NCBI GenBank assembly: GCA_021847165.1
Contig: JAJZUH010000128.1
Location: forward strand, 1-5,925
Origin: Pseudomonadota bacterium
Lineage (GTDB): Bacteria; Pseudomonadota; Gammaproteobacteria; Burkholderiales; Gallionellaceae
Direction: 5' to 3'
DNA: 5,925 nucleotides
Part shown: in pieces, positions 1-5,104 of the stretch
How the letters are laid out: every line of letters begins with the position of its first letter
Position numbering within the stretch: position 1 is the first letter of the stretch
Translations under genes and position numbers: made by a program
Notes under the pieces: generated by a model
Databases searched by the model: none
The model's input: only the letters and a program-made list of their open reading frames with translations
What the model was told of the DNA's origin: nothing

Positions 1-10
1 GCAATTAACC

Positions 11-38
11 TTGACAATTTCGGCTGCTCGCATAAAAT
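11..38 (+). promoter_or_regulatory. sigma-70 promoter of the tRNA-Lys gene
   Basis: A perfect -35 hexamer TTGACA (11-16) is followed after 16 bases by TAAAAT (33-38), one base from the -10 consensus. Transcription would start around 44-46, a few bases before the mature tRNA. The segment after the -10 box is GC-rich (GCGCGCC, 39-45), the kind of discriminator known from stable-RNA promoters under stringent control. The regulation is inferred from that pattern only. Confidence 0.8.
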
Positions 39-51
39 GCGCGCCTCTTCC

Positions 52-127
52 GGGTCGTTAGCTCAGCTGGTAGAGCAGCGGACTCTTAATCCGTTTGTCG
101 CAGGTTCGATCCCCGCACGACCCACCA
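52..127 (+). tRNA. tRNA-Lys (anticodon CTT)
   Basis: A 76-base tRNA with encoded CCA. Acceptor stem GGGTCGT (52-58) pairs with ACGACCC (117-123), the discriminator is A124 and CCA is 125-127. The D stem is 61-64/73-76, and the anticodon stem 78-82/90-94 closes the loop CTCTTAA (83-89) with anticodon CTT at 85-87, which reads AAG lysine codons. The T loop TTCGATC (105-111) is normal, but the T stem GCAGG/CCCGC (100-104/112-116) has an A102-C114 mismatch. A tyrosine integrase gene begins its tail only 35 bases beyond the CCA, so the 3' half of this gene is probably the attachment site of the neighbouring element and may have come from it. The gene is likely still functional because the other stems pair, but the mismatch could lower its stability. 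Confidence 0.97.
100..127 (+). other. probable integration site (attL) in the tRNA 3' end
   Basis: Tyrosine integrases commonly target the T arm and 3' end of tRNA genes and regenerate an intact tRNA on integration. Here the integrase gene lies directly beside the tRNA 3' end, and the T stem carries one mismatch (A102-C114), as expected if the 5' strand of the stem is host-derived and the 3' strand element-derived. I found no second copy of this sequence in the window, so the partner attR is outside it or lost. The exact crossover cannot be fixed from one end. Confidence 0.55.
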
Positions 128-135
128 GTATTACT

Positions 136-162
136 AAGGCTTGCAGCGATGCAGGCCTTTTT
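136..162 (+). terminator. rho-independent terminator of tRNA-Lys
   Basis: A 10-bp stem (136-145 with 150-159, one T-G pair) closes a GCGA tetraloop (146-149) and runs into a five-T tract (158-162). It starts 9 bases after the CCA. The stop codon of the convergent integrase gene (162-164 on the minus strand) touches the T tract. In the reverse direction the stem is not followed by a T run, so it is a weaker candidate for ending integrase transcripts. Confidence 0.8.
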
Positions 163-1181
163 CATTTGGCGACCGTAGCCGAATCGTAGCCAATCACAAC
201 AGAATCCAACCGAGCCGCCGCTTTTGCCAGATGGTCAGAAGCAAGGTGAGCATAGCGTTCTACCATTGCGCCCGTTTTCCACCCGCCAAGCTGTTGCAGT
301 TCATACGTGGGCGTTCCCTGCATTCGGTGCCAGCTTGCCCATGTATGCCTTAGATCGTGCCAGCGGAAATCTTCAATGCCAGCCCGTTTCAAGGCGTTCT
401 TCCAAGCGTGGGTGTTGGCATTGGATATCGGCTTGCCCAGATAGGTAAAAACGCGCTTGGGGTGCTTTCCAAGCTGTCTTTGCAGGACTGCCAACGCTTC
501 ACGATTGAGAGGAACTGCAATTGGTTTGCGGTTCTTCGAATCAGCCGCATTCACCCACATATGCTCTTGCTCTAGGTTCACCTGCAACCATTCGAGCTTA
601 AGAACATTGGACTGACGCAGACCTGTTTGCAGAGCGAACAGCACCATGTCCTTCTGATGGGCTGGCAGCTCACGCAATAGGGCTTGCACCTGTTCCGGCG
701 TGATGAAACGAACGCGGCCTTCGGATTCTTTAAAGAGCTTCACCTTTGGCGCTTTTTCAAGCCAATCCCATTCTTCTACAGCACGCTTGAGAATGGAGCG
801 AACTAACGCCAAAAAACGGTTTGCAGTGGACTTGCTAGCCTCCTTGAGCCTTGCTGCTTTGATCTTGGCGATCACATCCAGCGTAATCTCATCCAACATC
901 AATTCACCCAAGATCGAATGCAGCCATTTGAGCTTGGCTATATCGTCCTTGTGTGTGGCTTTATGGCTGGTTTCTTCAATCCACCTACCTGCCGCCTGTT
1001 GCCAAGAATAGCGCGGTCTAACACCGAGCCTTTCCTGTTCCCACAGCGAGGCTTTAAGCCTATCGTGGTATTCCTGAGCTTTTACCTTGTCGGCAGTCCC
1101 AGTGCTTCTTTGTACGATCTTTCCGCTGTGGTGCAACTTGATCCAATAGACGGAAGAATCTTTGCGTTTGTAGAGCGACAT
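162..1181 (-). CDS. tyrosine recombinase integrase
   Basis: A 339-residue site-specific integrase that should cut and rejoin DNA at the attachment site through a 3'-phosphotyrosine link. The N-terminal part (about 1-55, starting MSLYKRKDSSVYWIKL) resembles an arm-type DNA-binding domain. Residues about 60-145 form the SAM-like core-binding domain, and about 160-325 the catalytic domain. The catalytic set is complete: Arg189 (in TGLRQSNVLKLEW), Lys216 (DSKNRKP), His275 and Arg278 (HDLRHTWASW), Trp301 in the His/Trp position (GGW), and nucleophile Tyr310 (VERYAHLA). Length is normal for phage and island integrases. The ATG start has a very strong Shine-Dalgarno sequence AAGGAGGT, 6 bases upstream. 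Its first 33 codons overlap the end of the helix-turn-helix gene upstream. It is convergent with tRNA-Lys, its probable target. The enzyme looks intact; only the identity of the target is inferred. Confidence 0.95.
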   Translation of the reverse strand: MSLYKRKDSSVYWIKLHHSGKIVQRSTGTADKVKAQEYHDRLKASLWEQERLGVRPRYSWQQAAGRWIEETSHKATHKDDIAKLKWLHSILGELMLDEITLDVIAKIKAARLKEASKSTANRFLALVRSILKRAVEEWDWLEKAPKVKLFKESEGRVRFITPEQVQALLRELPAHQKDMVLFALQTGLRQSNVLKLEWLQVNLEQEHMWVNAADSKNRKPIAVPLNREALAVLQRQLGKHPKRVFTYLGKPISNANTHAWKNALKRAGIEDFRWHDLRHTWASWHRMQGTPTYELQQLGGWKTGAMVERYAHLASDHLAKAAARLDSVVIGYDSATVAK

Positions 1182-1384
1182 AGTGTTACCTCCTTATGGT
1201 CGCCCTGCATCACTCGCGGGAGGTATTGTGCGCGTAGGCAAGCAACAAGGTCAATTTCAAGGAATACCCAACGCCTTCCGAGCTTGGCAGCAGGAATCTC
1301 TCCCCGCTTTGCCATACGCTGAACAGTGACGGGGTGCAGGTGCAAGAACTCGGCAGCTTGTTCAAGGTTAAGTGTCTCCATCAT
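1082..1384 (-). CDS. helix-turn-helix DNA-binding protein, probable excisionase
   Basis: A protein of about 100 residues of the AlpA/HTH_17 excisionase-like type. The winged-helix part spans about residues 1-55 (METLNLEQAAEFLHLHPVTV, then QRMAKRGEIPAAKLGRRWVF), with the recognition helix around HPVTVQRMAKRG and the wing around GEIPAAKLGRRWVF. Such proteins bind near att sites and direct excision, or regulate the integrase. The C-terminal half (about 56-100, with KEVTLCRST and EALGLPT) has no known fold, and its last 100 bases are also the start of the integrase in another frame. Three in-frame ATGs occur at 1390, 1384 and 1381. The one at 1384 is preferred because AGAAGG lies 6 bases before it, whereas the outermost ATG directly abuts that sequence. 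It overlaps the upstream small gene by about 17 bases, which suggests one operon. An excisionase role is inferred from position and fold. Confidence 0.8.
   Translation of the reverse strand: MMETLNLEQAAEFLHLHPVTVQRMAKRGEIPAAKLGRRWVFLEIDLVACLRAQYLPRVMQGDHKEVTLCRSTNAKILPSIGSSCTTAERSYKEALGLPTR
1188..1195 (-). promoter_or_regulatory. strong ribosome binding site of the integrase, inside the upstream gene
   Basis: AAGGAGGT is complementary to the 16S rRNA tail over eight bases and lies 6 bases before the integrase ATG. The same bases are coding in the upstream helix-turn-helix gene, where they contribute the Lys-Glu-Val residues just before the overlap. This fixes the integrase start and suggests its translation is independent or coupled to that of the upstream gene. 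Confidence 0.85.
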
Positions 1385-1628
1385 CGCCATCCTTCTCGCG
1401 CCTATAGGCTTCTGCCTCTTCCGCTAATCTTCGGGCAGCATCCACCATGTTCTTCTGGTTGTGGATGGTGTTGAACTTTCTGGCCTTGGCTTTCACCTTG
1501 CGATCTACGTAACTATGGAAAGACTCACCCTTGCTGGCGTGAAACTCTGTTGCCTGTGCAAGATACTCACCCAGACTGTTGAAGTGCATGTAAATCTGAC
1601 CCATGTTGTGCATTGAATTTTGACCCAC
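1368..1628 (-). CDS. small uncharacterised protein, 5' end replaced by the IS21 terminus
   Basis: An open frame of 86 codons whose family I do not recognise. Only codons from about 18 on (SLGEYLAQATEFHASKGESF and beyond) lie outside the insertion sequence. The preceding codons are read through the IS terminal and internal repeats, so they are not native. The native part is charged and likely helical, with a basic stretch (VDRKVKAKARKF) and an acidic-basic tail (EEAEAYRREKDGDDGDT), and has no membrane segment. It overlaps the helix-turn-helix gene, as expected for one operon. The first possible codon is GTG (1626-1628). In-frame ATGs at 1611-1613 and 1587-1589 also lie in IS sequence, and none has a good Shine-Dalgarno sequence. 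The original start is therefore lost or on the far side of the IS. The remnant may still be made as a fusion; a pseudogene is equally possible. Confidence 0.45.
   Translation of the reverse strand: MGQNSMHNMGQIYMHFNSLGEYLAQATEFHASKGESFHSYVDRKVKAKARKFNTIHNQKNMVDAARRLAEEAEAYRREKDGDDGDT
1577..1603 (+). repeat. left terminal inverted repeat of the IS21-family element
   Basis: The repeat starts TGTTGAA and ends AAATCTGACCCA. Its mate is at 4020-4046 in reverse orientation, with mismatches at repeat position 8 and positions 12-15. It lies downstream of istB and forms part of the open frame of the truncated small gene. Confidence 0.88.
1607..1627 (+). repeat. internal transposase-binding-type repeat, left end
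   Basis: On the minus strand this reads TGGGTCAAAATTCAATGCA, a second copy of the TGGGTCA..ATTT..TGCA motif found in the left terminal repeat. It sits 24 bases inside, measured from the end of one GACCCA to the next. IS21-family ends typically carry multiple such repeats for transposase binding; that role is inferred here. Confidence 0.65.
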
Positions 1629-1650
1629 CCTTGAATTATCCCTGAACCTC

Positions 1651-2427
1651 TCAGGTTGTGGATAGTTTTCTGGATTTACCTCCCTTTCCGGTTTGCGTTG
1701 AGCTGTTTCTGAAGCGATAACTGTCGTTGCCGGTCTCCACGATATGGCAGTGGTGCGTGAGCCTGTCGAGCAGCGCCGTGGTCATCTTGGCATCCCCGAA
1801 CACGCTGCCCCATTCGGCGAAGCTCAAGTTCGTTGTGATCGCCAGACTCGTGCGCTCGTACAGTTTGCCGATGAAGTGGAACAGCAAGGCACCGCCGGCC
1901 TGGCTGAATGGCAGATAGCCCAGTTCATCCAGAATCACCAGATCGGCATACATCATGCGGTTGGCGATCTGACCTTGTTTGCCTGCCGCTTTCTCCAACT
2001 CCAGCGCATTCACCAACTCGATGGTTGAGAAGTAGCGCACGCGGCGGTGTTGATGTTGAACAGCCTGCACACCGAGTGCAGTCGCCAGATGCGTCTTGCC
2101 CGTACCGGGGCCGCCGACCAGCACCACATTCTGTGCCTGATCCAGGAACTCGCAGCGGTGCAGTTGCCGGATCAGCGCTTCGTTCACCACGCTCTGACTG
2201 AAGTCGAAGCTCGCCAGGTCGCGGTAGACTGGGAAGCGGGATGCCTTCATCTGGTAGGCGATGGAGCGCACCTCACGTTCCGCCATCTCCGCCTTGAGCA
2301 GTGTGCTCAGCATCTCCTGTGCGCTCTGGTAGGCGGGCGAACCCTGGCTGGCCAGTTCATCGACCGCCTGCGCCATACCGTACAGCTTGATGCTTTTGAG
2401 CGTGGTGATCATGGCTTCATGCTGCAT
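1651..2427 (-). CDS. istB: IS21-family helper ATPase IstB
   Basis: The AAA+ ATPase that assists the IstA transposase in target selection and strand transfer. Counted from the chosen start, the protein has 258 residues. Walker A GGPGTGKT is at about 105-112 and Walker B VILDE at about 164-168. ITTN with sensor-1 Asn is near 197-200, and the conserved LLDRLTHHC segment is near 219-227. The N-terminal 90 residues form the helical IstB domain ([18 protein letters not shown]). The frame is open further upstream to 2463, but the ATG at 2425-2427 has GAGG six bases before it and gives an 11-base overlap with istA, the usual arrangement for coupled translation. The region after residue 240 is a low-complexity polar tail. 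The gene appears intact. Confidence 0.95.
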   Translation of the reverse strand: MQHEAMITTLKSIKLYGMAQAVDELASQGSPAYQSAQEMLSTLLKAEMAEREVRSIAYQMKASRFPVYRDLASFDFSQSVVNEALIRQLHRCEFLDQAQNVVLVGGPGTGKTHLATALGVQAVQHQHRRVRYFSTIELVNALELEKAAGKQGQIANRMMYADLVILDELGYLPFSQAGGALLFHFIGKLYERTSLAITTNLSFAEWGSVFGDAKMTTALLDRLTHHCHIVETGNDSYRFRNSSTQTGKGGKSRKLSTT

Positions 2428-3940
2428 GGAGCACCTCACGCAGTTGGTCGTAGCGGCTGACATTGGATTGCGGCTCGACCACCAGGGTCAGATGGGCTGG
2501 TGTATCGACAGGAGCCGGCGGGGCTGGCTCAATCAGGCGCTTGAGCAGATTGAGCACATGCTGTTTGGACGGCACGCCGTTCTCCAGTGCCAATTCGACG
2601 GCGGCCAGTACCGCCGATTCTTCGTGTTGCATCACCAGCGCGAGGATTTCGACCATCTCGCGGTCACCTCCTGCCCGCCTGAGCAGGATGGCCTGCAAGC
2701 GTTTGAAGCCTTCCGGCAATTCAGTGAATGGTGCGCCGTTGCGCAATGCACCGGGTTTGCGCTGGAGTACGCTCAGGTAGTGATGCCAGTCATAGATCGT
2801 CTGGCCCGGACCGTGTTTGTGCGAGATCACCCGCACATGCTCGGCAATGATCTGGGCTTCGGCTACGAACACCAGCCGGTCGGCGTACACCCGCAGGCTG
2901 ATCGGGCGGTTGGCATAAGAGGCAGGCACGCTGTAGCGGTTGCGCTCGAACATGACCAGGCAGGTCGGCGACACTCGCTTGATGTGTTCGACGAACCCGT
3001 CGAACGGGCAGGACAGCGCCATCAGGTAATCGCGTTCTTCCGCATAGACCTCGGCAATGCTGCGCCCGTGCTGATGCGGATGGGCGGTCTCCGCCCACAA
3101 TGACAGGCAACGCTGGTGCAGCCAGTCATTGAGCTCTGCCAGACTGCCAAACACCGGAAGCTTGTTCCAGATGCGGTGACGGGCATCCTGCACGTTCTTC
3201 TCGATCTGCCCCTTCTCCCAGCCGGAGGCCGGATTGCAGAACTCGGCATCGAACAGGTAGTGGCTGACCATGGCAGAGAAGCGGATGTTGACGTCGCGCT
3301 GCTTGCCGCGTCGCACCTTGTCCACAGCAGTGCGCATGTTGTCGTAGATGCCTCGGGCGGGTACGCCGCCAAAGGCAGCAAAAGCGTGGTTGTGCGCATC
3401 GAACAGCATCTCGTGCGTCTGCAGCGGATAGGCTCGCAGGAAGAAGGCGCGGCTGTGGCTGAGCTTGAAATGGGCGATCTGGAGCTTGGTGCGCTCGCCT
3501 GCGATGACCGCCCAGTCCTCGCTCCAGTCGAACTGGAAGGCTTCGCCGGGGGCGAAGGTGAGCGGGATGAATGTGCCGCGTCCGGCTGTTCTGGCGAGTT
3601 CCTGTTGTTCTTGCCGCCAGCGGCGGGCGAAGGCGGTTACCCGATCATAGGAGCCGGTGAAGCCCAATTGCACTAGATCCTGGTGTAACTGTTTGAGGCT
3701 ACGCTTCTGTTTGCGCCCCTTGCCGGCTTCCGTCTTCAGCCATGCAGCGAGCTTGGTTGCGTAGTCGTCCAGCTTGCTGGGGGGCTTGCGGTCGGGGTAT
3801 TTAGGCTCAACGACCTTGTTGGCCAGGTACTTACGGATGGTGTTGCGGGAGAGTCCAGTCCTTCGAACGATCTCTCGTATCGGCATGTTATCGCGCAAAT
3901 GCCAGCGCCTGATGCTGCTTAATATCGCCACGTTGATCAC
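2417..3940 (-). CDS. istA: IS21-family transposase IstA
   Basis: A 507-residue DDE transposase that cuts the element ends and joins them to target DNA. An N-terminal helix-turn-helix (about 17-42, [20 protein letters not shown]) binds the terminal repeats. The rve-type catalytic core runs from about 130 to 255, with Asp138 (FQFDWSED), Asp200 ([10 protein letters not shown]) and Glu247 ([10 protein letters not shown]) as the acidic triad. The C-terminal half (about 320-507) includes the typical NRYSVP segment. Length is normal. Two GTG starts are possible. The one at 3938-3940 has GGGAG 8 bases upstream, but that sequence is partly in a hairpin stem; the one at 3929-3931 has AGGAG 8 bases upstream and outside it. 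The stop overlaps istB by 11 bases. No frameshift is visible, so the enzyme could be active. Confidence 0.95.
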   Translation of the reverse strand: MINVAILSSIRRWHLRDNMPIREIVRRTGLSRNTIRKYLANKVVEPKYPDRKPPSKLDDYATKLAAWLKTEAGKGRKQKRSLKQLHQDLVQLGFTGSYDRVTAFARRWRQEQQELARTAGRGTFIPLTFAPGEAFQFDWSEDWAVIAGERTKLQIAHFKLSHSRAFFLRAYPLQTHEMLFDAHNHAFAAFGGVPARGIYDNMRTAVDKVRRGKQRDVNIRFSAMVSHYLFDAEFCNPASGWEKGQIEKNVQDARHRIWNKLPVFGSLAELNDWLHQRCLSLWAETAHPHQHGRSIAEVYAEERDYLMALSCPFDGFVEHIKRVSPTCLVMFERNRYSVPASYANRPISLRVYADRLVFVAEAQIIAEHVRVISHKHGPGQTIYDWHHYLSVLQRKPGALRNGAPFTELPEGFKRLQAILLRRAGGDREMVEILALVMQHEESAVLAAVELALENGVPSKQHVLNLLKRLIEPAPPAPVDTPAHLTLVVEPQSNVSRYDQLREVLHAA

Positions 3941-3949
3941 TCCTGTTGC

Positions 3950-3972
3950 TCCCGCTCAAATATTGAGCGGGA
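3950..3972 (-). promoter_or_regulatory. 10-bp hairpin in the istA leader
   Basis: TCCCGCTCAA (3950-3959) and TTGAGCGGGA (3963-3972) form a perfect 10-bp inverted repeat with a 3-base loop, about 10 bases upstream of istA. On an mRNA, the downstream arm contains the GGGA of the GGGAG Shine-Dalgarno candidate for the first GTG start. It could limit translation of transcripts that enter the element from outside, a control known in other insertion sequences, or it could be a protein-binding site. Both roles are inferred. Confidence 0.55.
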
Positions 3973-3985
3973 CAGTATCTATACG

Positions 3986-4007
3986 TGGGTCAAATTTGGA
4001 TGCATAT
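3986..4007 (+). repeat. internal transposase-binding-type repeat, right end
   Basis: TGGGTCAAATTTGGATGCA matches the TGGGTCA..ATTT..TGCA motif of the terminal repeats. It lies 34 bases inside the outer copy, 10 bases more than the spacing of the equivalent pair at the left end. Confidence 0.65.
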
Positions 4008-4019
4008 TACTGACCTAGG

Positions 4020-4046
4020 TGGGTCAGATTTGGGCGCAATTCAACA
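4020..4046 (-). repeat. right terminal inverted repeat of the IS21-family element
   Basis: Read on the minus strand it begins TGTTGAA and ends AAATCTGACCCA, matching the repeat at 1577-1603 at 22 of 27 positions. It lies upstream of istA. The palindrome ACCTAGGT (4013-4020) adjoins it on the inner side. Confidence 0.88.
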
Positions 4047-4302
4047 TCATGCCAATATATGGCTGTCGTATCGGTAGCCCACGCATGGAATCAGTCTTCT
4101 CCTGACTCTGCTTCACATTTGCCAGCAGCAGGTTTCAAACTTTGGAGATGGAAACTCGCTACGCCGTTCTGGCGGTTTATTTTTTGTCTCATCCCCAAAG
4201 GCTGTTCTCTGAATTATTCGAGCGATGTGATCAATTTTATTAGTCTATCGCATACATCCGTATGCAGACAAGTCTTGGCGCATAGGGAACCCTTGTCTGC
4301 TT
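4047..4302. other. non-coding stretch between the IS and the first regulator gene
   Basis: I see no convincing gene in these 256 bases on either strand. An open frame from 4059 overlaps the regulator gene and shows no recognisable domain or ribosome binding site. A short stem CGCC/GGCG (4162-4165/4171-4174) followed by a T-rich run could be a weak plus-strand terminator, perhaps left from a gene removed by the IS. The palindromes at the right end are listed separately. Composition is visibly more AT-rich than the IS. Confidence 0.5.
4250..4300 (+). promoter_or_regulatory. operator-like palindromes upstream of the first XRE gene
   Basis: GCATACATCCGTATGC (4250-4265) is a perfect 6-bp inverted repeat around ATCC. 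It runs into GCAGACAAG (4264-4272), whose exact inverse CTTGTCTGC lies at 4292-4300, two bases before the start codon. AGACAAGTCT (4266-4275) is itself a palindrome apart from its two central bases. Repeated dyads just upstream of a small XRE gene fit autoregulatory operators, like those of phage repressors and restriction-modification controller proteins. No clear -10/-35 pair was found, so promoter placement is open. Confidence 0.5.
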
Positions 4303-4557
4303 ATGAAGGACAAGAAATTACCGACGGTGATATTTGGTGAAGTGTTGCAGGAATTGCGCCTGCAGCAGACGCTTACACAAGACCAACTTGCCGAACGGGC
4401 TGGTACTGAGCGCAGTCACATTAGCTCACTTGAGCGGGCTGAGAAGGGGCCGGCACTCGCAACTATTTTCATTCTCGCCGACGCTCTGAATATGCCTGCG
4501 GCAGATTTGATTAGGCTTGTTGAGCAAAGACTGAAGGCACCTCGGAAACGCACTTGA
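4303..4557 (+). CDS. small XRE-family (HTH_3) transcriptional regulator
   Basis: An 84-residue protein that is almost entirely one Cro/C1-type helix-turn-helix domain. The first helix is about residues 11-21 (FGEVLQELRLQ), the HTH pair about 25-45 (TQDQLAERAGTERSHISSLE), followed by ALATIFILADALNMPAADLI and a basic tail (KAPRKRT). Single-domain proteins of this size include phage repressors and controller proteins of restriction-modification systems, and they usually act as dimers on palindromes upstream of their own gene; such palindromes are present. No restriction or modification gene is in view. The ATG has no clear Shine-Dalgarno sequence (CTTGTCTGCTT precedes it), so it may be weakly translated or leaderless. 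The targets are unknown. Confidence 0.88.
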   Translation: MKDKKLPTVIFGEVLQELRLQQTLTQDQLAERAGTERSHISSLERAEKGPALATIFILADALNMPAADLIRLVEQRLKAPRKRT

Positions 4558-4638
4558 ATTCCTTGGGTTGGATCAACAATCTAAATCTCGCAGTTCAGCC
4601 GTACTCATACTTCCTGAATTTTTAAGCATCCCGGTTTC

Positions 4639-4644
4639 TATAAT
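4639..4644 (+). promoter_or_regulatory. -10 element of the promoter for the second regulator gene
   Basis: A perfect TATAAT lies 53 bases before the next start codon. The -35 region is poor: the best candidate is around CTGAAT, about 19 bases upstream. A weak -35 box suggests a regulated promoter. The start site would fall near 4651, at the edge of the dyad at 4652-4668. Confidence 0.6.
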
Positions 4645-4651
4645 CAATTAA

Positions 4652-4668
4652 CGACATTGAAAGTGTCG
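4652..4668 (+). promoter_or_regulatory. operator-like dyad at the second regulator's start site
   Basis: CGACATTGAAAGTGTCG has 7-base arms (one T-G pair if read as RNA) around GAA. It covers the expected transcription start of the downstream gene, so a bound repressor there would block RNA polymerase. Autoregulation by the encoded helix-turn-helix protein is the simplest inference. The sequence differs from the palindromes upstream of the first regulator. Confidence 0.45.
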
Positions 4669-4696
4669 AATTAGCAAACGATTATGGAGAACCGAT

Positions 4697-5092
4697 ATGA
4701 ACCCAAAGCATCCTCAACGACTCACGGTAGCGGAGTTTCTCGCCGATCGAATTGCCGAGATCGACAAGACCCAACGTGAAATAGCCCAAGAATGCGGTTT
4801 TGAGCATCCGAACGTCATCACGATGTTCAAGAACGGCCACACTAAGCTTCCTATAAACCGAGTCGCGCCCCTGGCAAAAGCATTGGGGGTCGATTCTGCC
4901 TATCTCTTAAGGCTCGTTTTGAGCGAGTACATGCCGGAGGCCTGGGAGTGCATCGAGGACATCATGCATAGCACCGTACTGTCCGCCAATGAGCTTCTGC
5001 TTGTTCGGGCGTACCGTGAAAGTACAGGCCACATCGATGCTCGCCCTTCAATAATCAAGCGCGACACCATCCTCGCTGTCGTAACAGCTTAA
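4697..5092 (+). CDS. XRE-like helix-turn-helix protein, phage/island type
   Basis: A 131-residue protein. Residues about 10-75 form a Cro/C1-like helix-turn-helix: VAEFLADRIAEIDKTQREIA, then GFEHPNVITMFKNGHTKLP with the recognition helix, then RVAPLAKALGVDSAYLLRLV. The C-terminal part (about 76-131) contains YMPEAWECIEDIM and LSANELLLVRAYREST, helices that look like a small dimerisation or regulatory domain. From memory, proteins of this layout (GF.HPN.ITM.K.G..K.P) recur in proteobacterial prophages and islands; no specific target is known to me. The ATG has GGAG 7 bases upstream, a TATAAT box 53 bases upstream and a dyad between. The stop is 12 bases before the preferred start of the next gene, so both are probably one transcript. 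It is not a close relative of the preceding 84-residue regulator. Confidence 0.85.
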   Translation: MNPKHPQRLTVAEFLADRIAEIDKTQREIAQECGFEHPNVITMFKNGHTKLPINRVAPLAKALGVDSAYLLRLVLSEYMPEAWECIEDIMHSTVLSANELLLVRAYRESTGHIDARPSIIKRDTILAVVTA

Positions 5093-5104
5093 ATGGGAGC
5101 CGTC

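Larger units (their letters stand above)
1577..4046 (-). mobile_element. IS21-family insertion sequence (2470 bp)
   Basis: A complete element with istA and istB on the minus strand, bounded by imperfect terminal inverted repeats beginning TGTTGAA (22 of 27 positions identical). Termini beginning TGT and a 2-2.6 kb length are normal for the IS21 family. Both genes are full length with intact motifs, so the element may be active. The flanks do not show the 4-8 bp target duplication the family normally makes: CCAGAC lies before the left end and TCATGC after the right end. This suggests a deletion or recombination after insertion. It separates the integrase operon from the regulator genes. Confidence 0.92.

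Noticed and set aside
1619..1630. GACCCACC near the left IS end as a possible second copy of the tRNA 3' end (attR)
   Set aside because: Only a few bases match; the segment belongs to the IS internal repeat, which has an equivalent at the other end.
2387..3103. 238-codon plus-strand open frame inside istA/istB
   Set aside because: It is antisense to two intact transposition genes with full catalytic motifs; long shadow frames are common in GC-rich genes.
4162..4185. Rho-independent terminator after the IS
   Set aside because: The stem has only 4 base pairs and no gene upstream needs it; it is mentioned only as a weak possibility.
4059..4340. 93-codon open frame upstream of the first regulator gene
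   Set aside because: It overlaps the well-supported XRE gene, starts close to the IS end, and has no domain, ribosome binding site or plausible composition.
4303..4557. Controller protein of a restriction-modification system, or antitoxin of a toxin-antitoxin pair
   Set aside because: The size and upstream dyads would fit, but no methylase, nuclease or toxin gene is present in the window; the downstream neighbour is another regulator.
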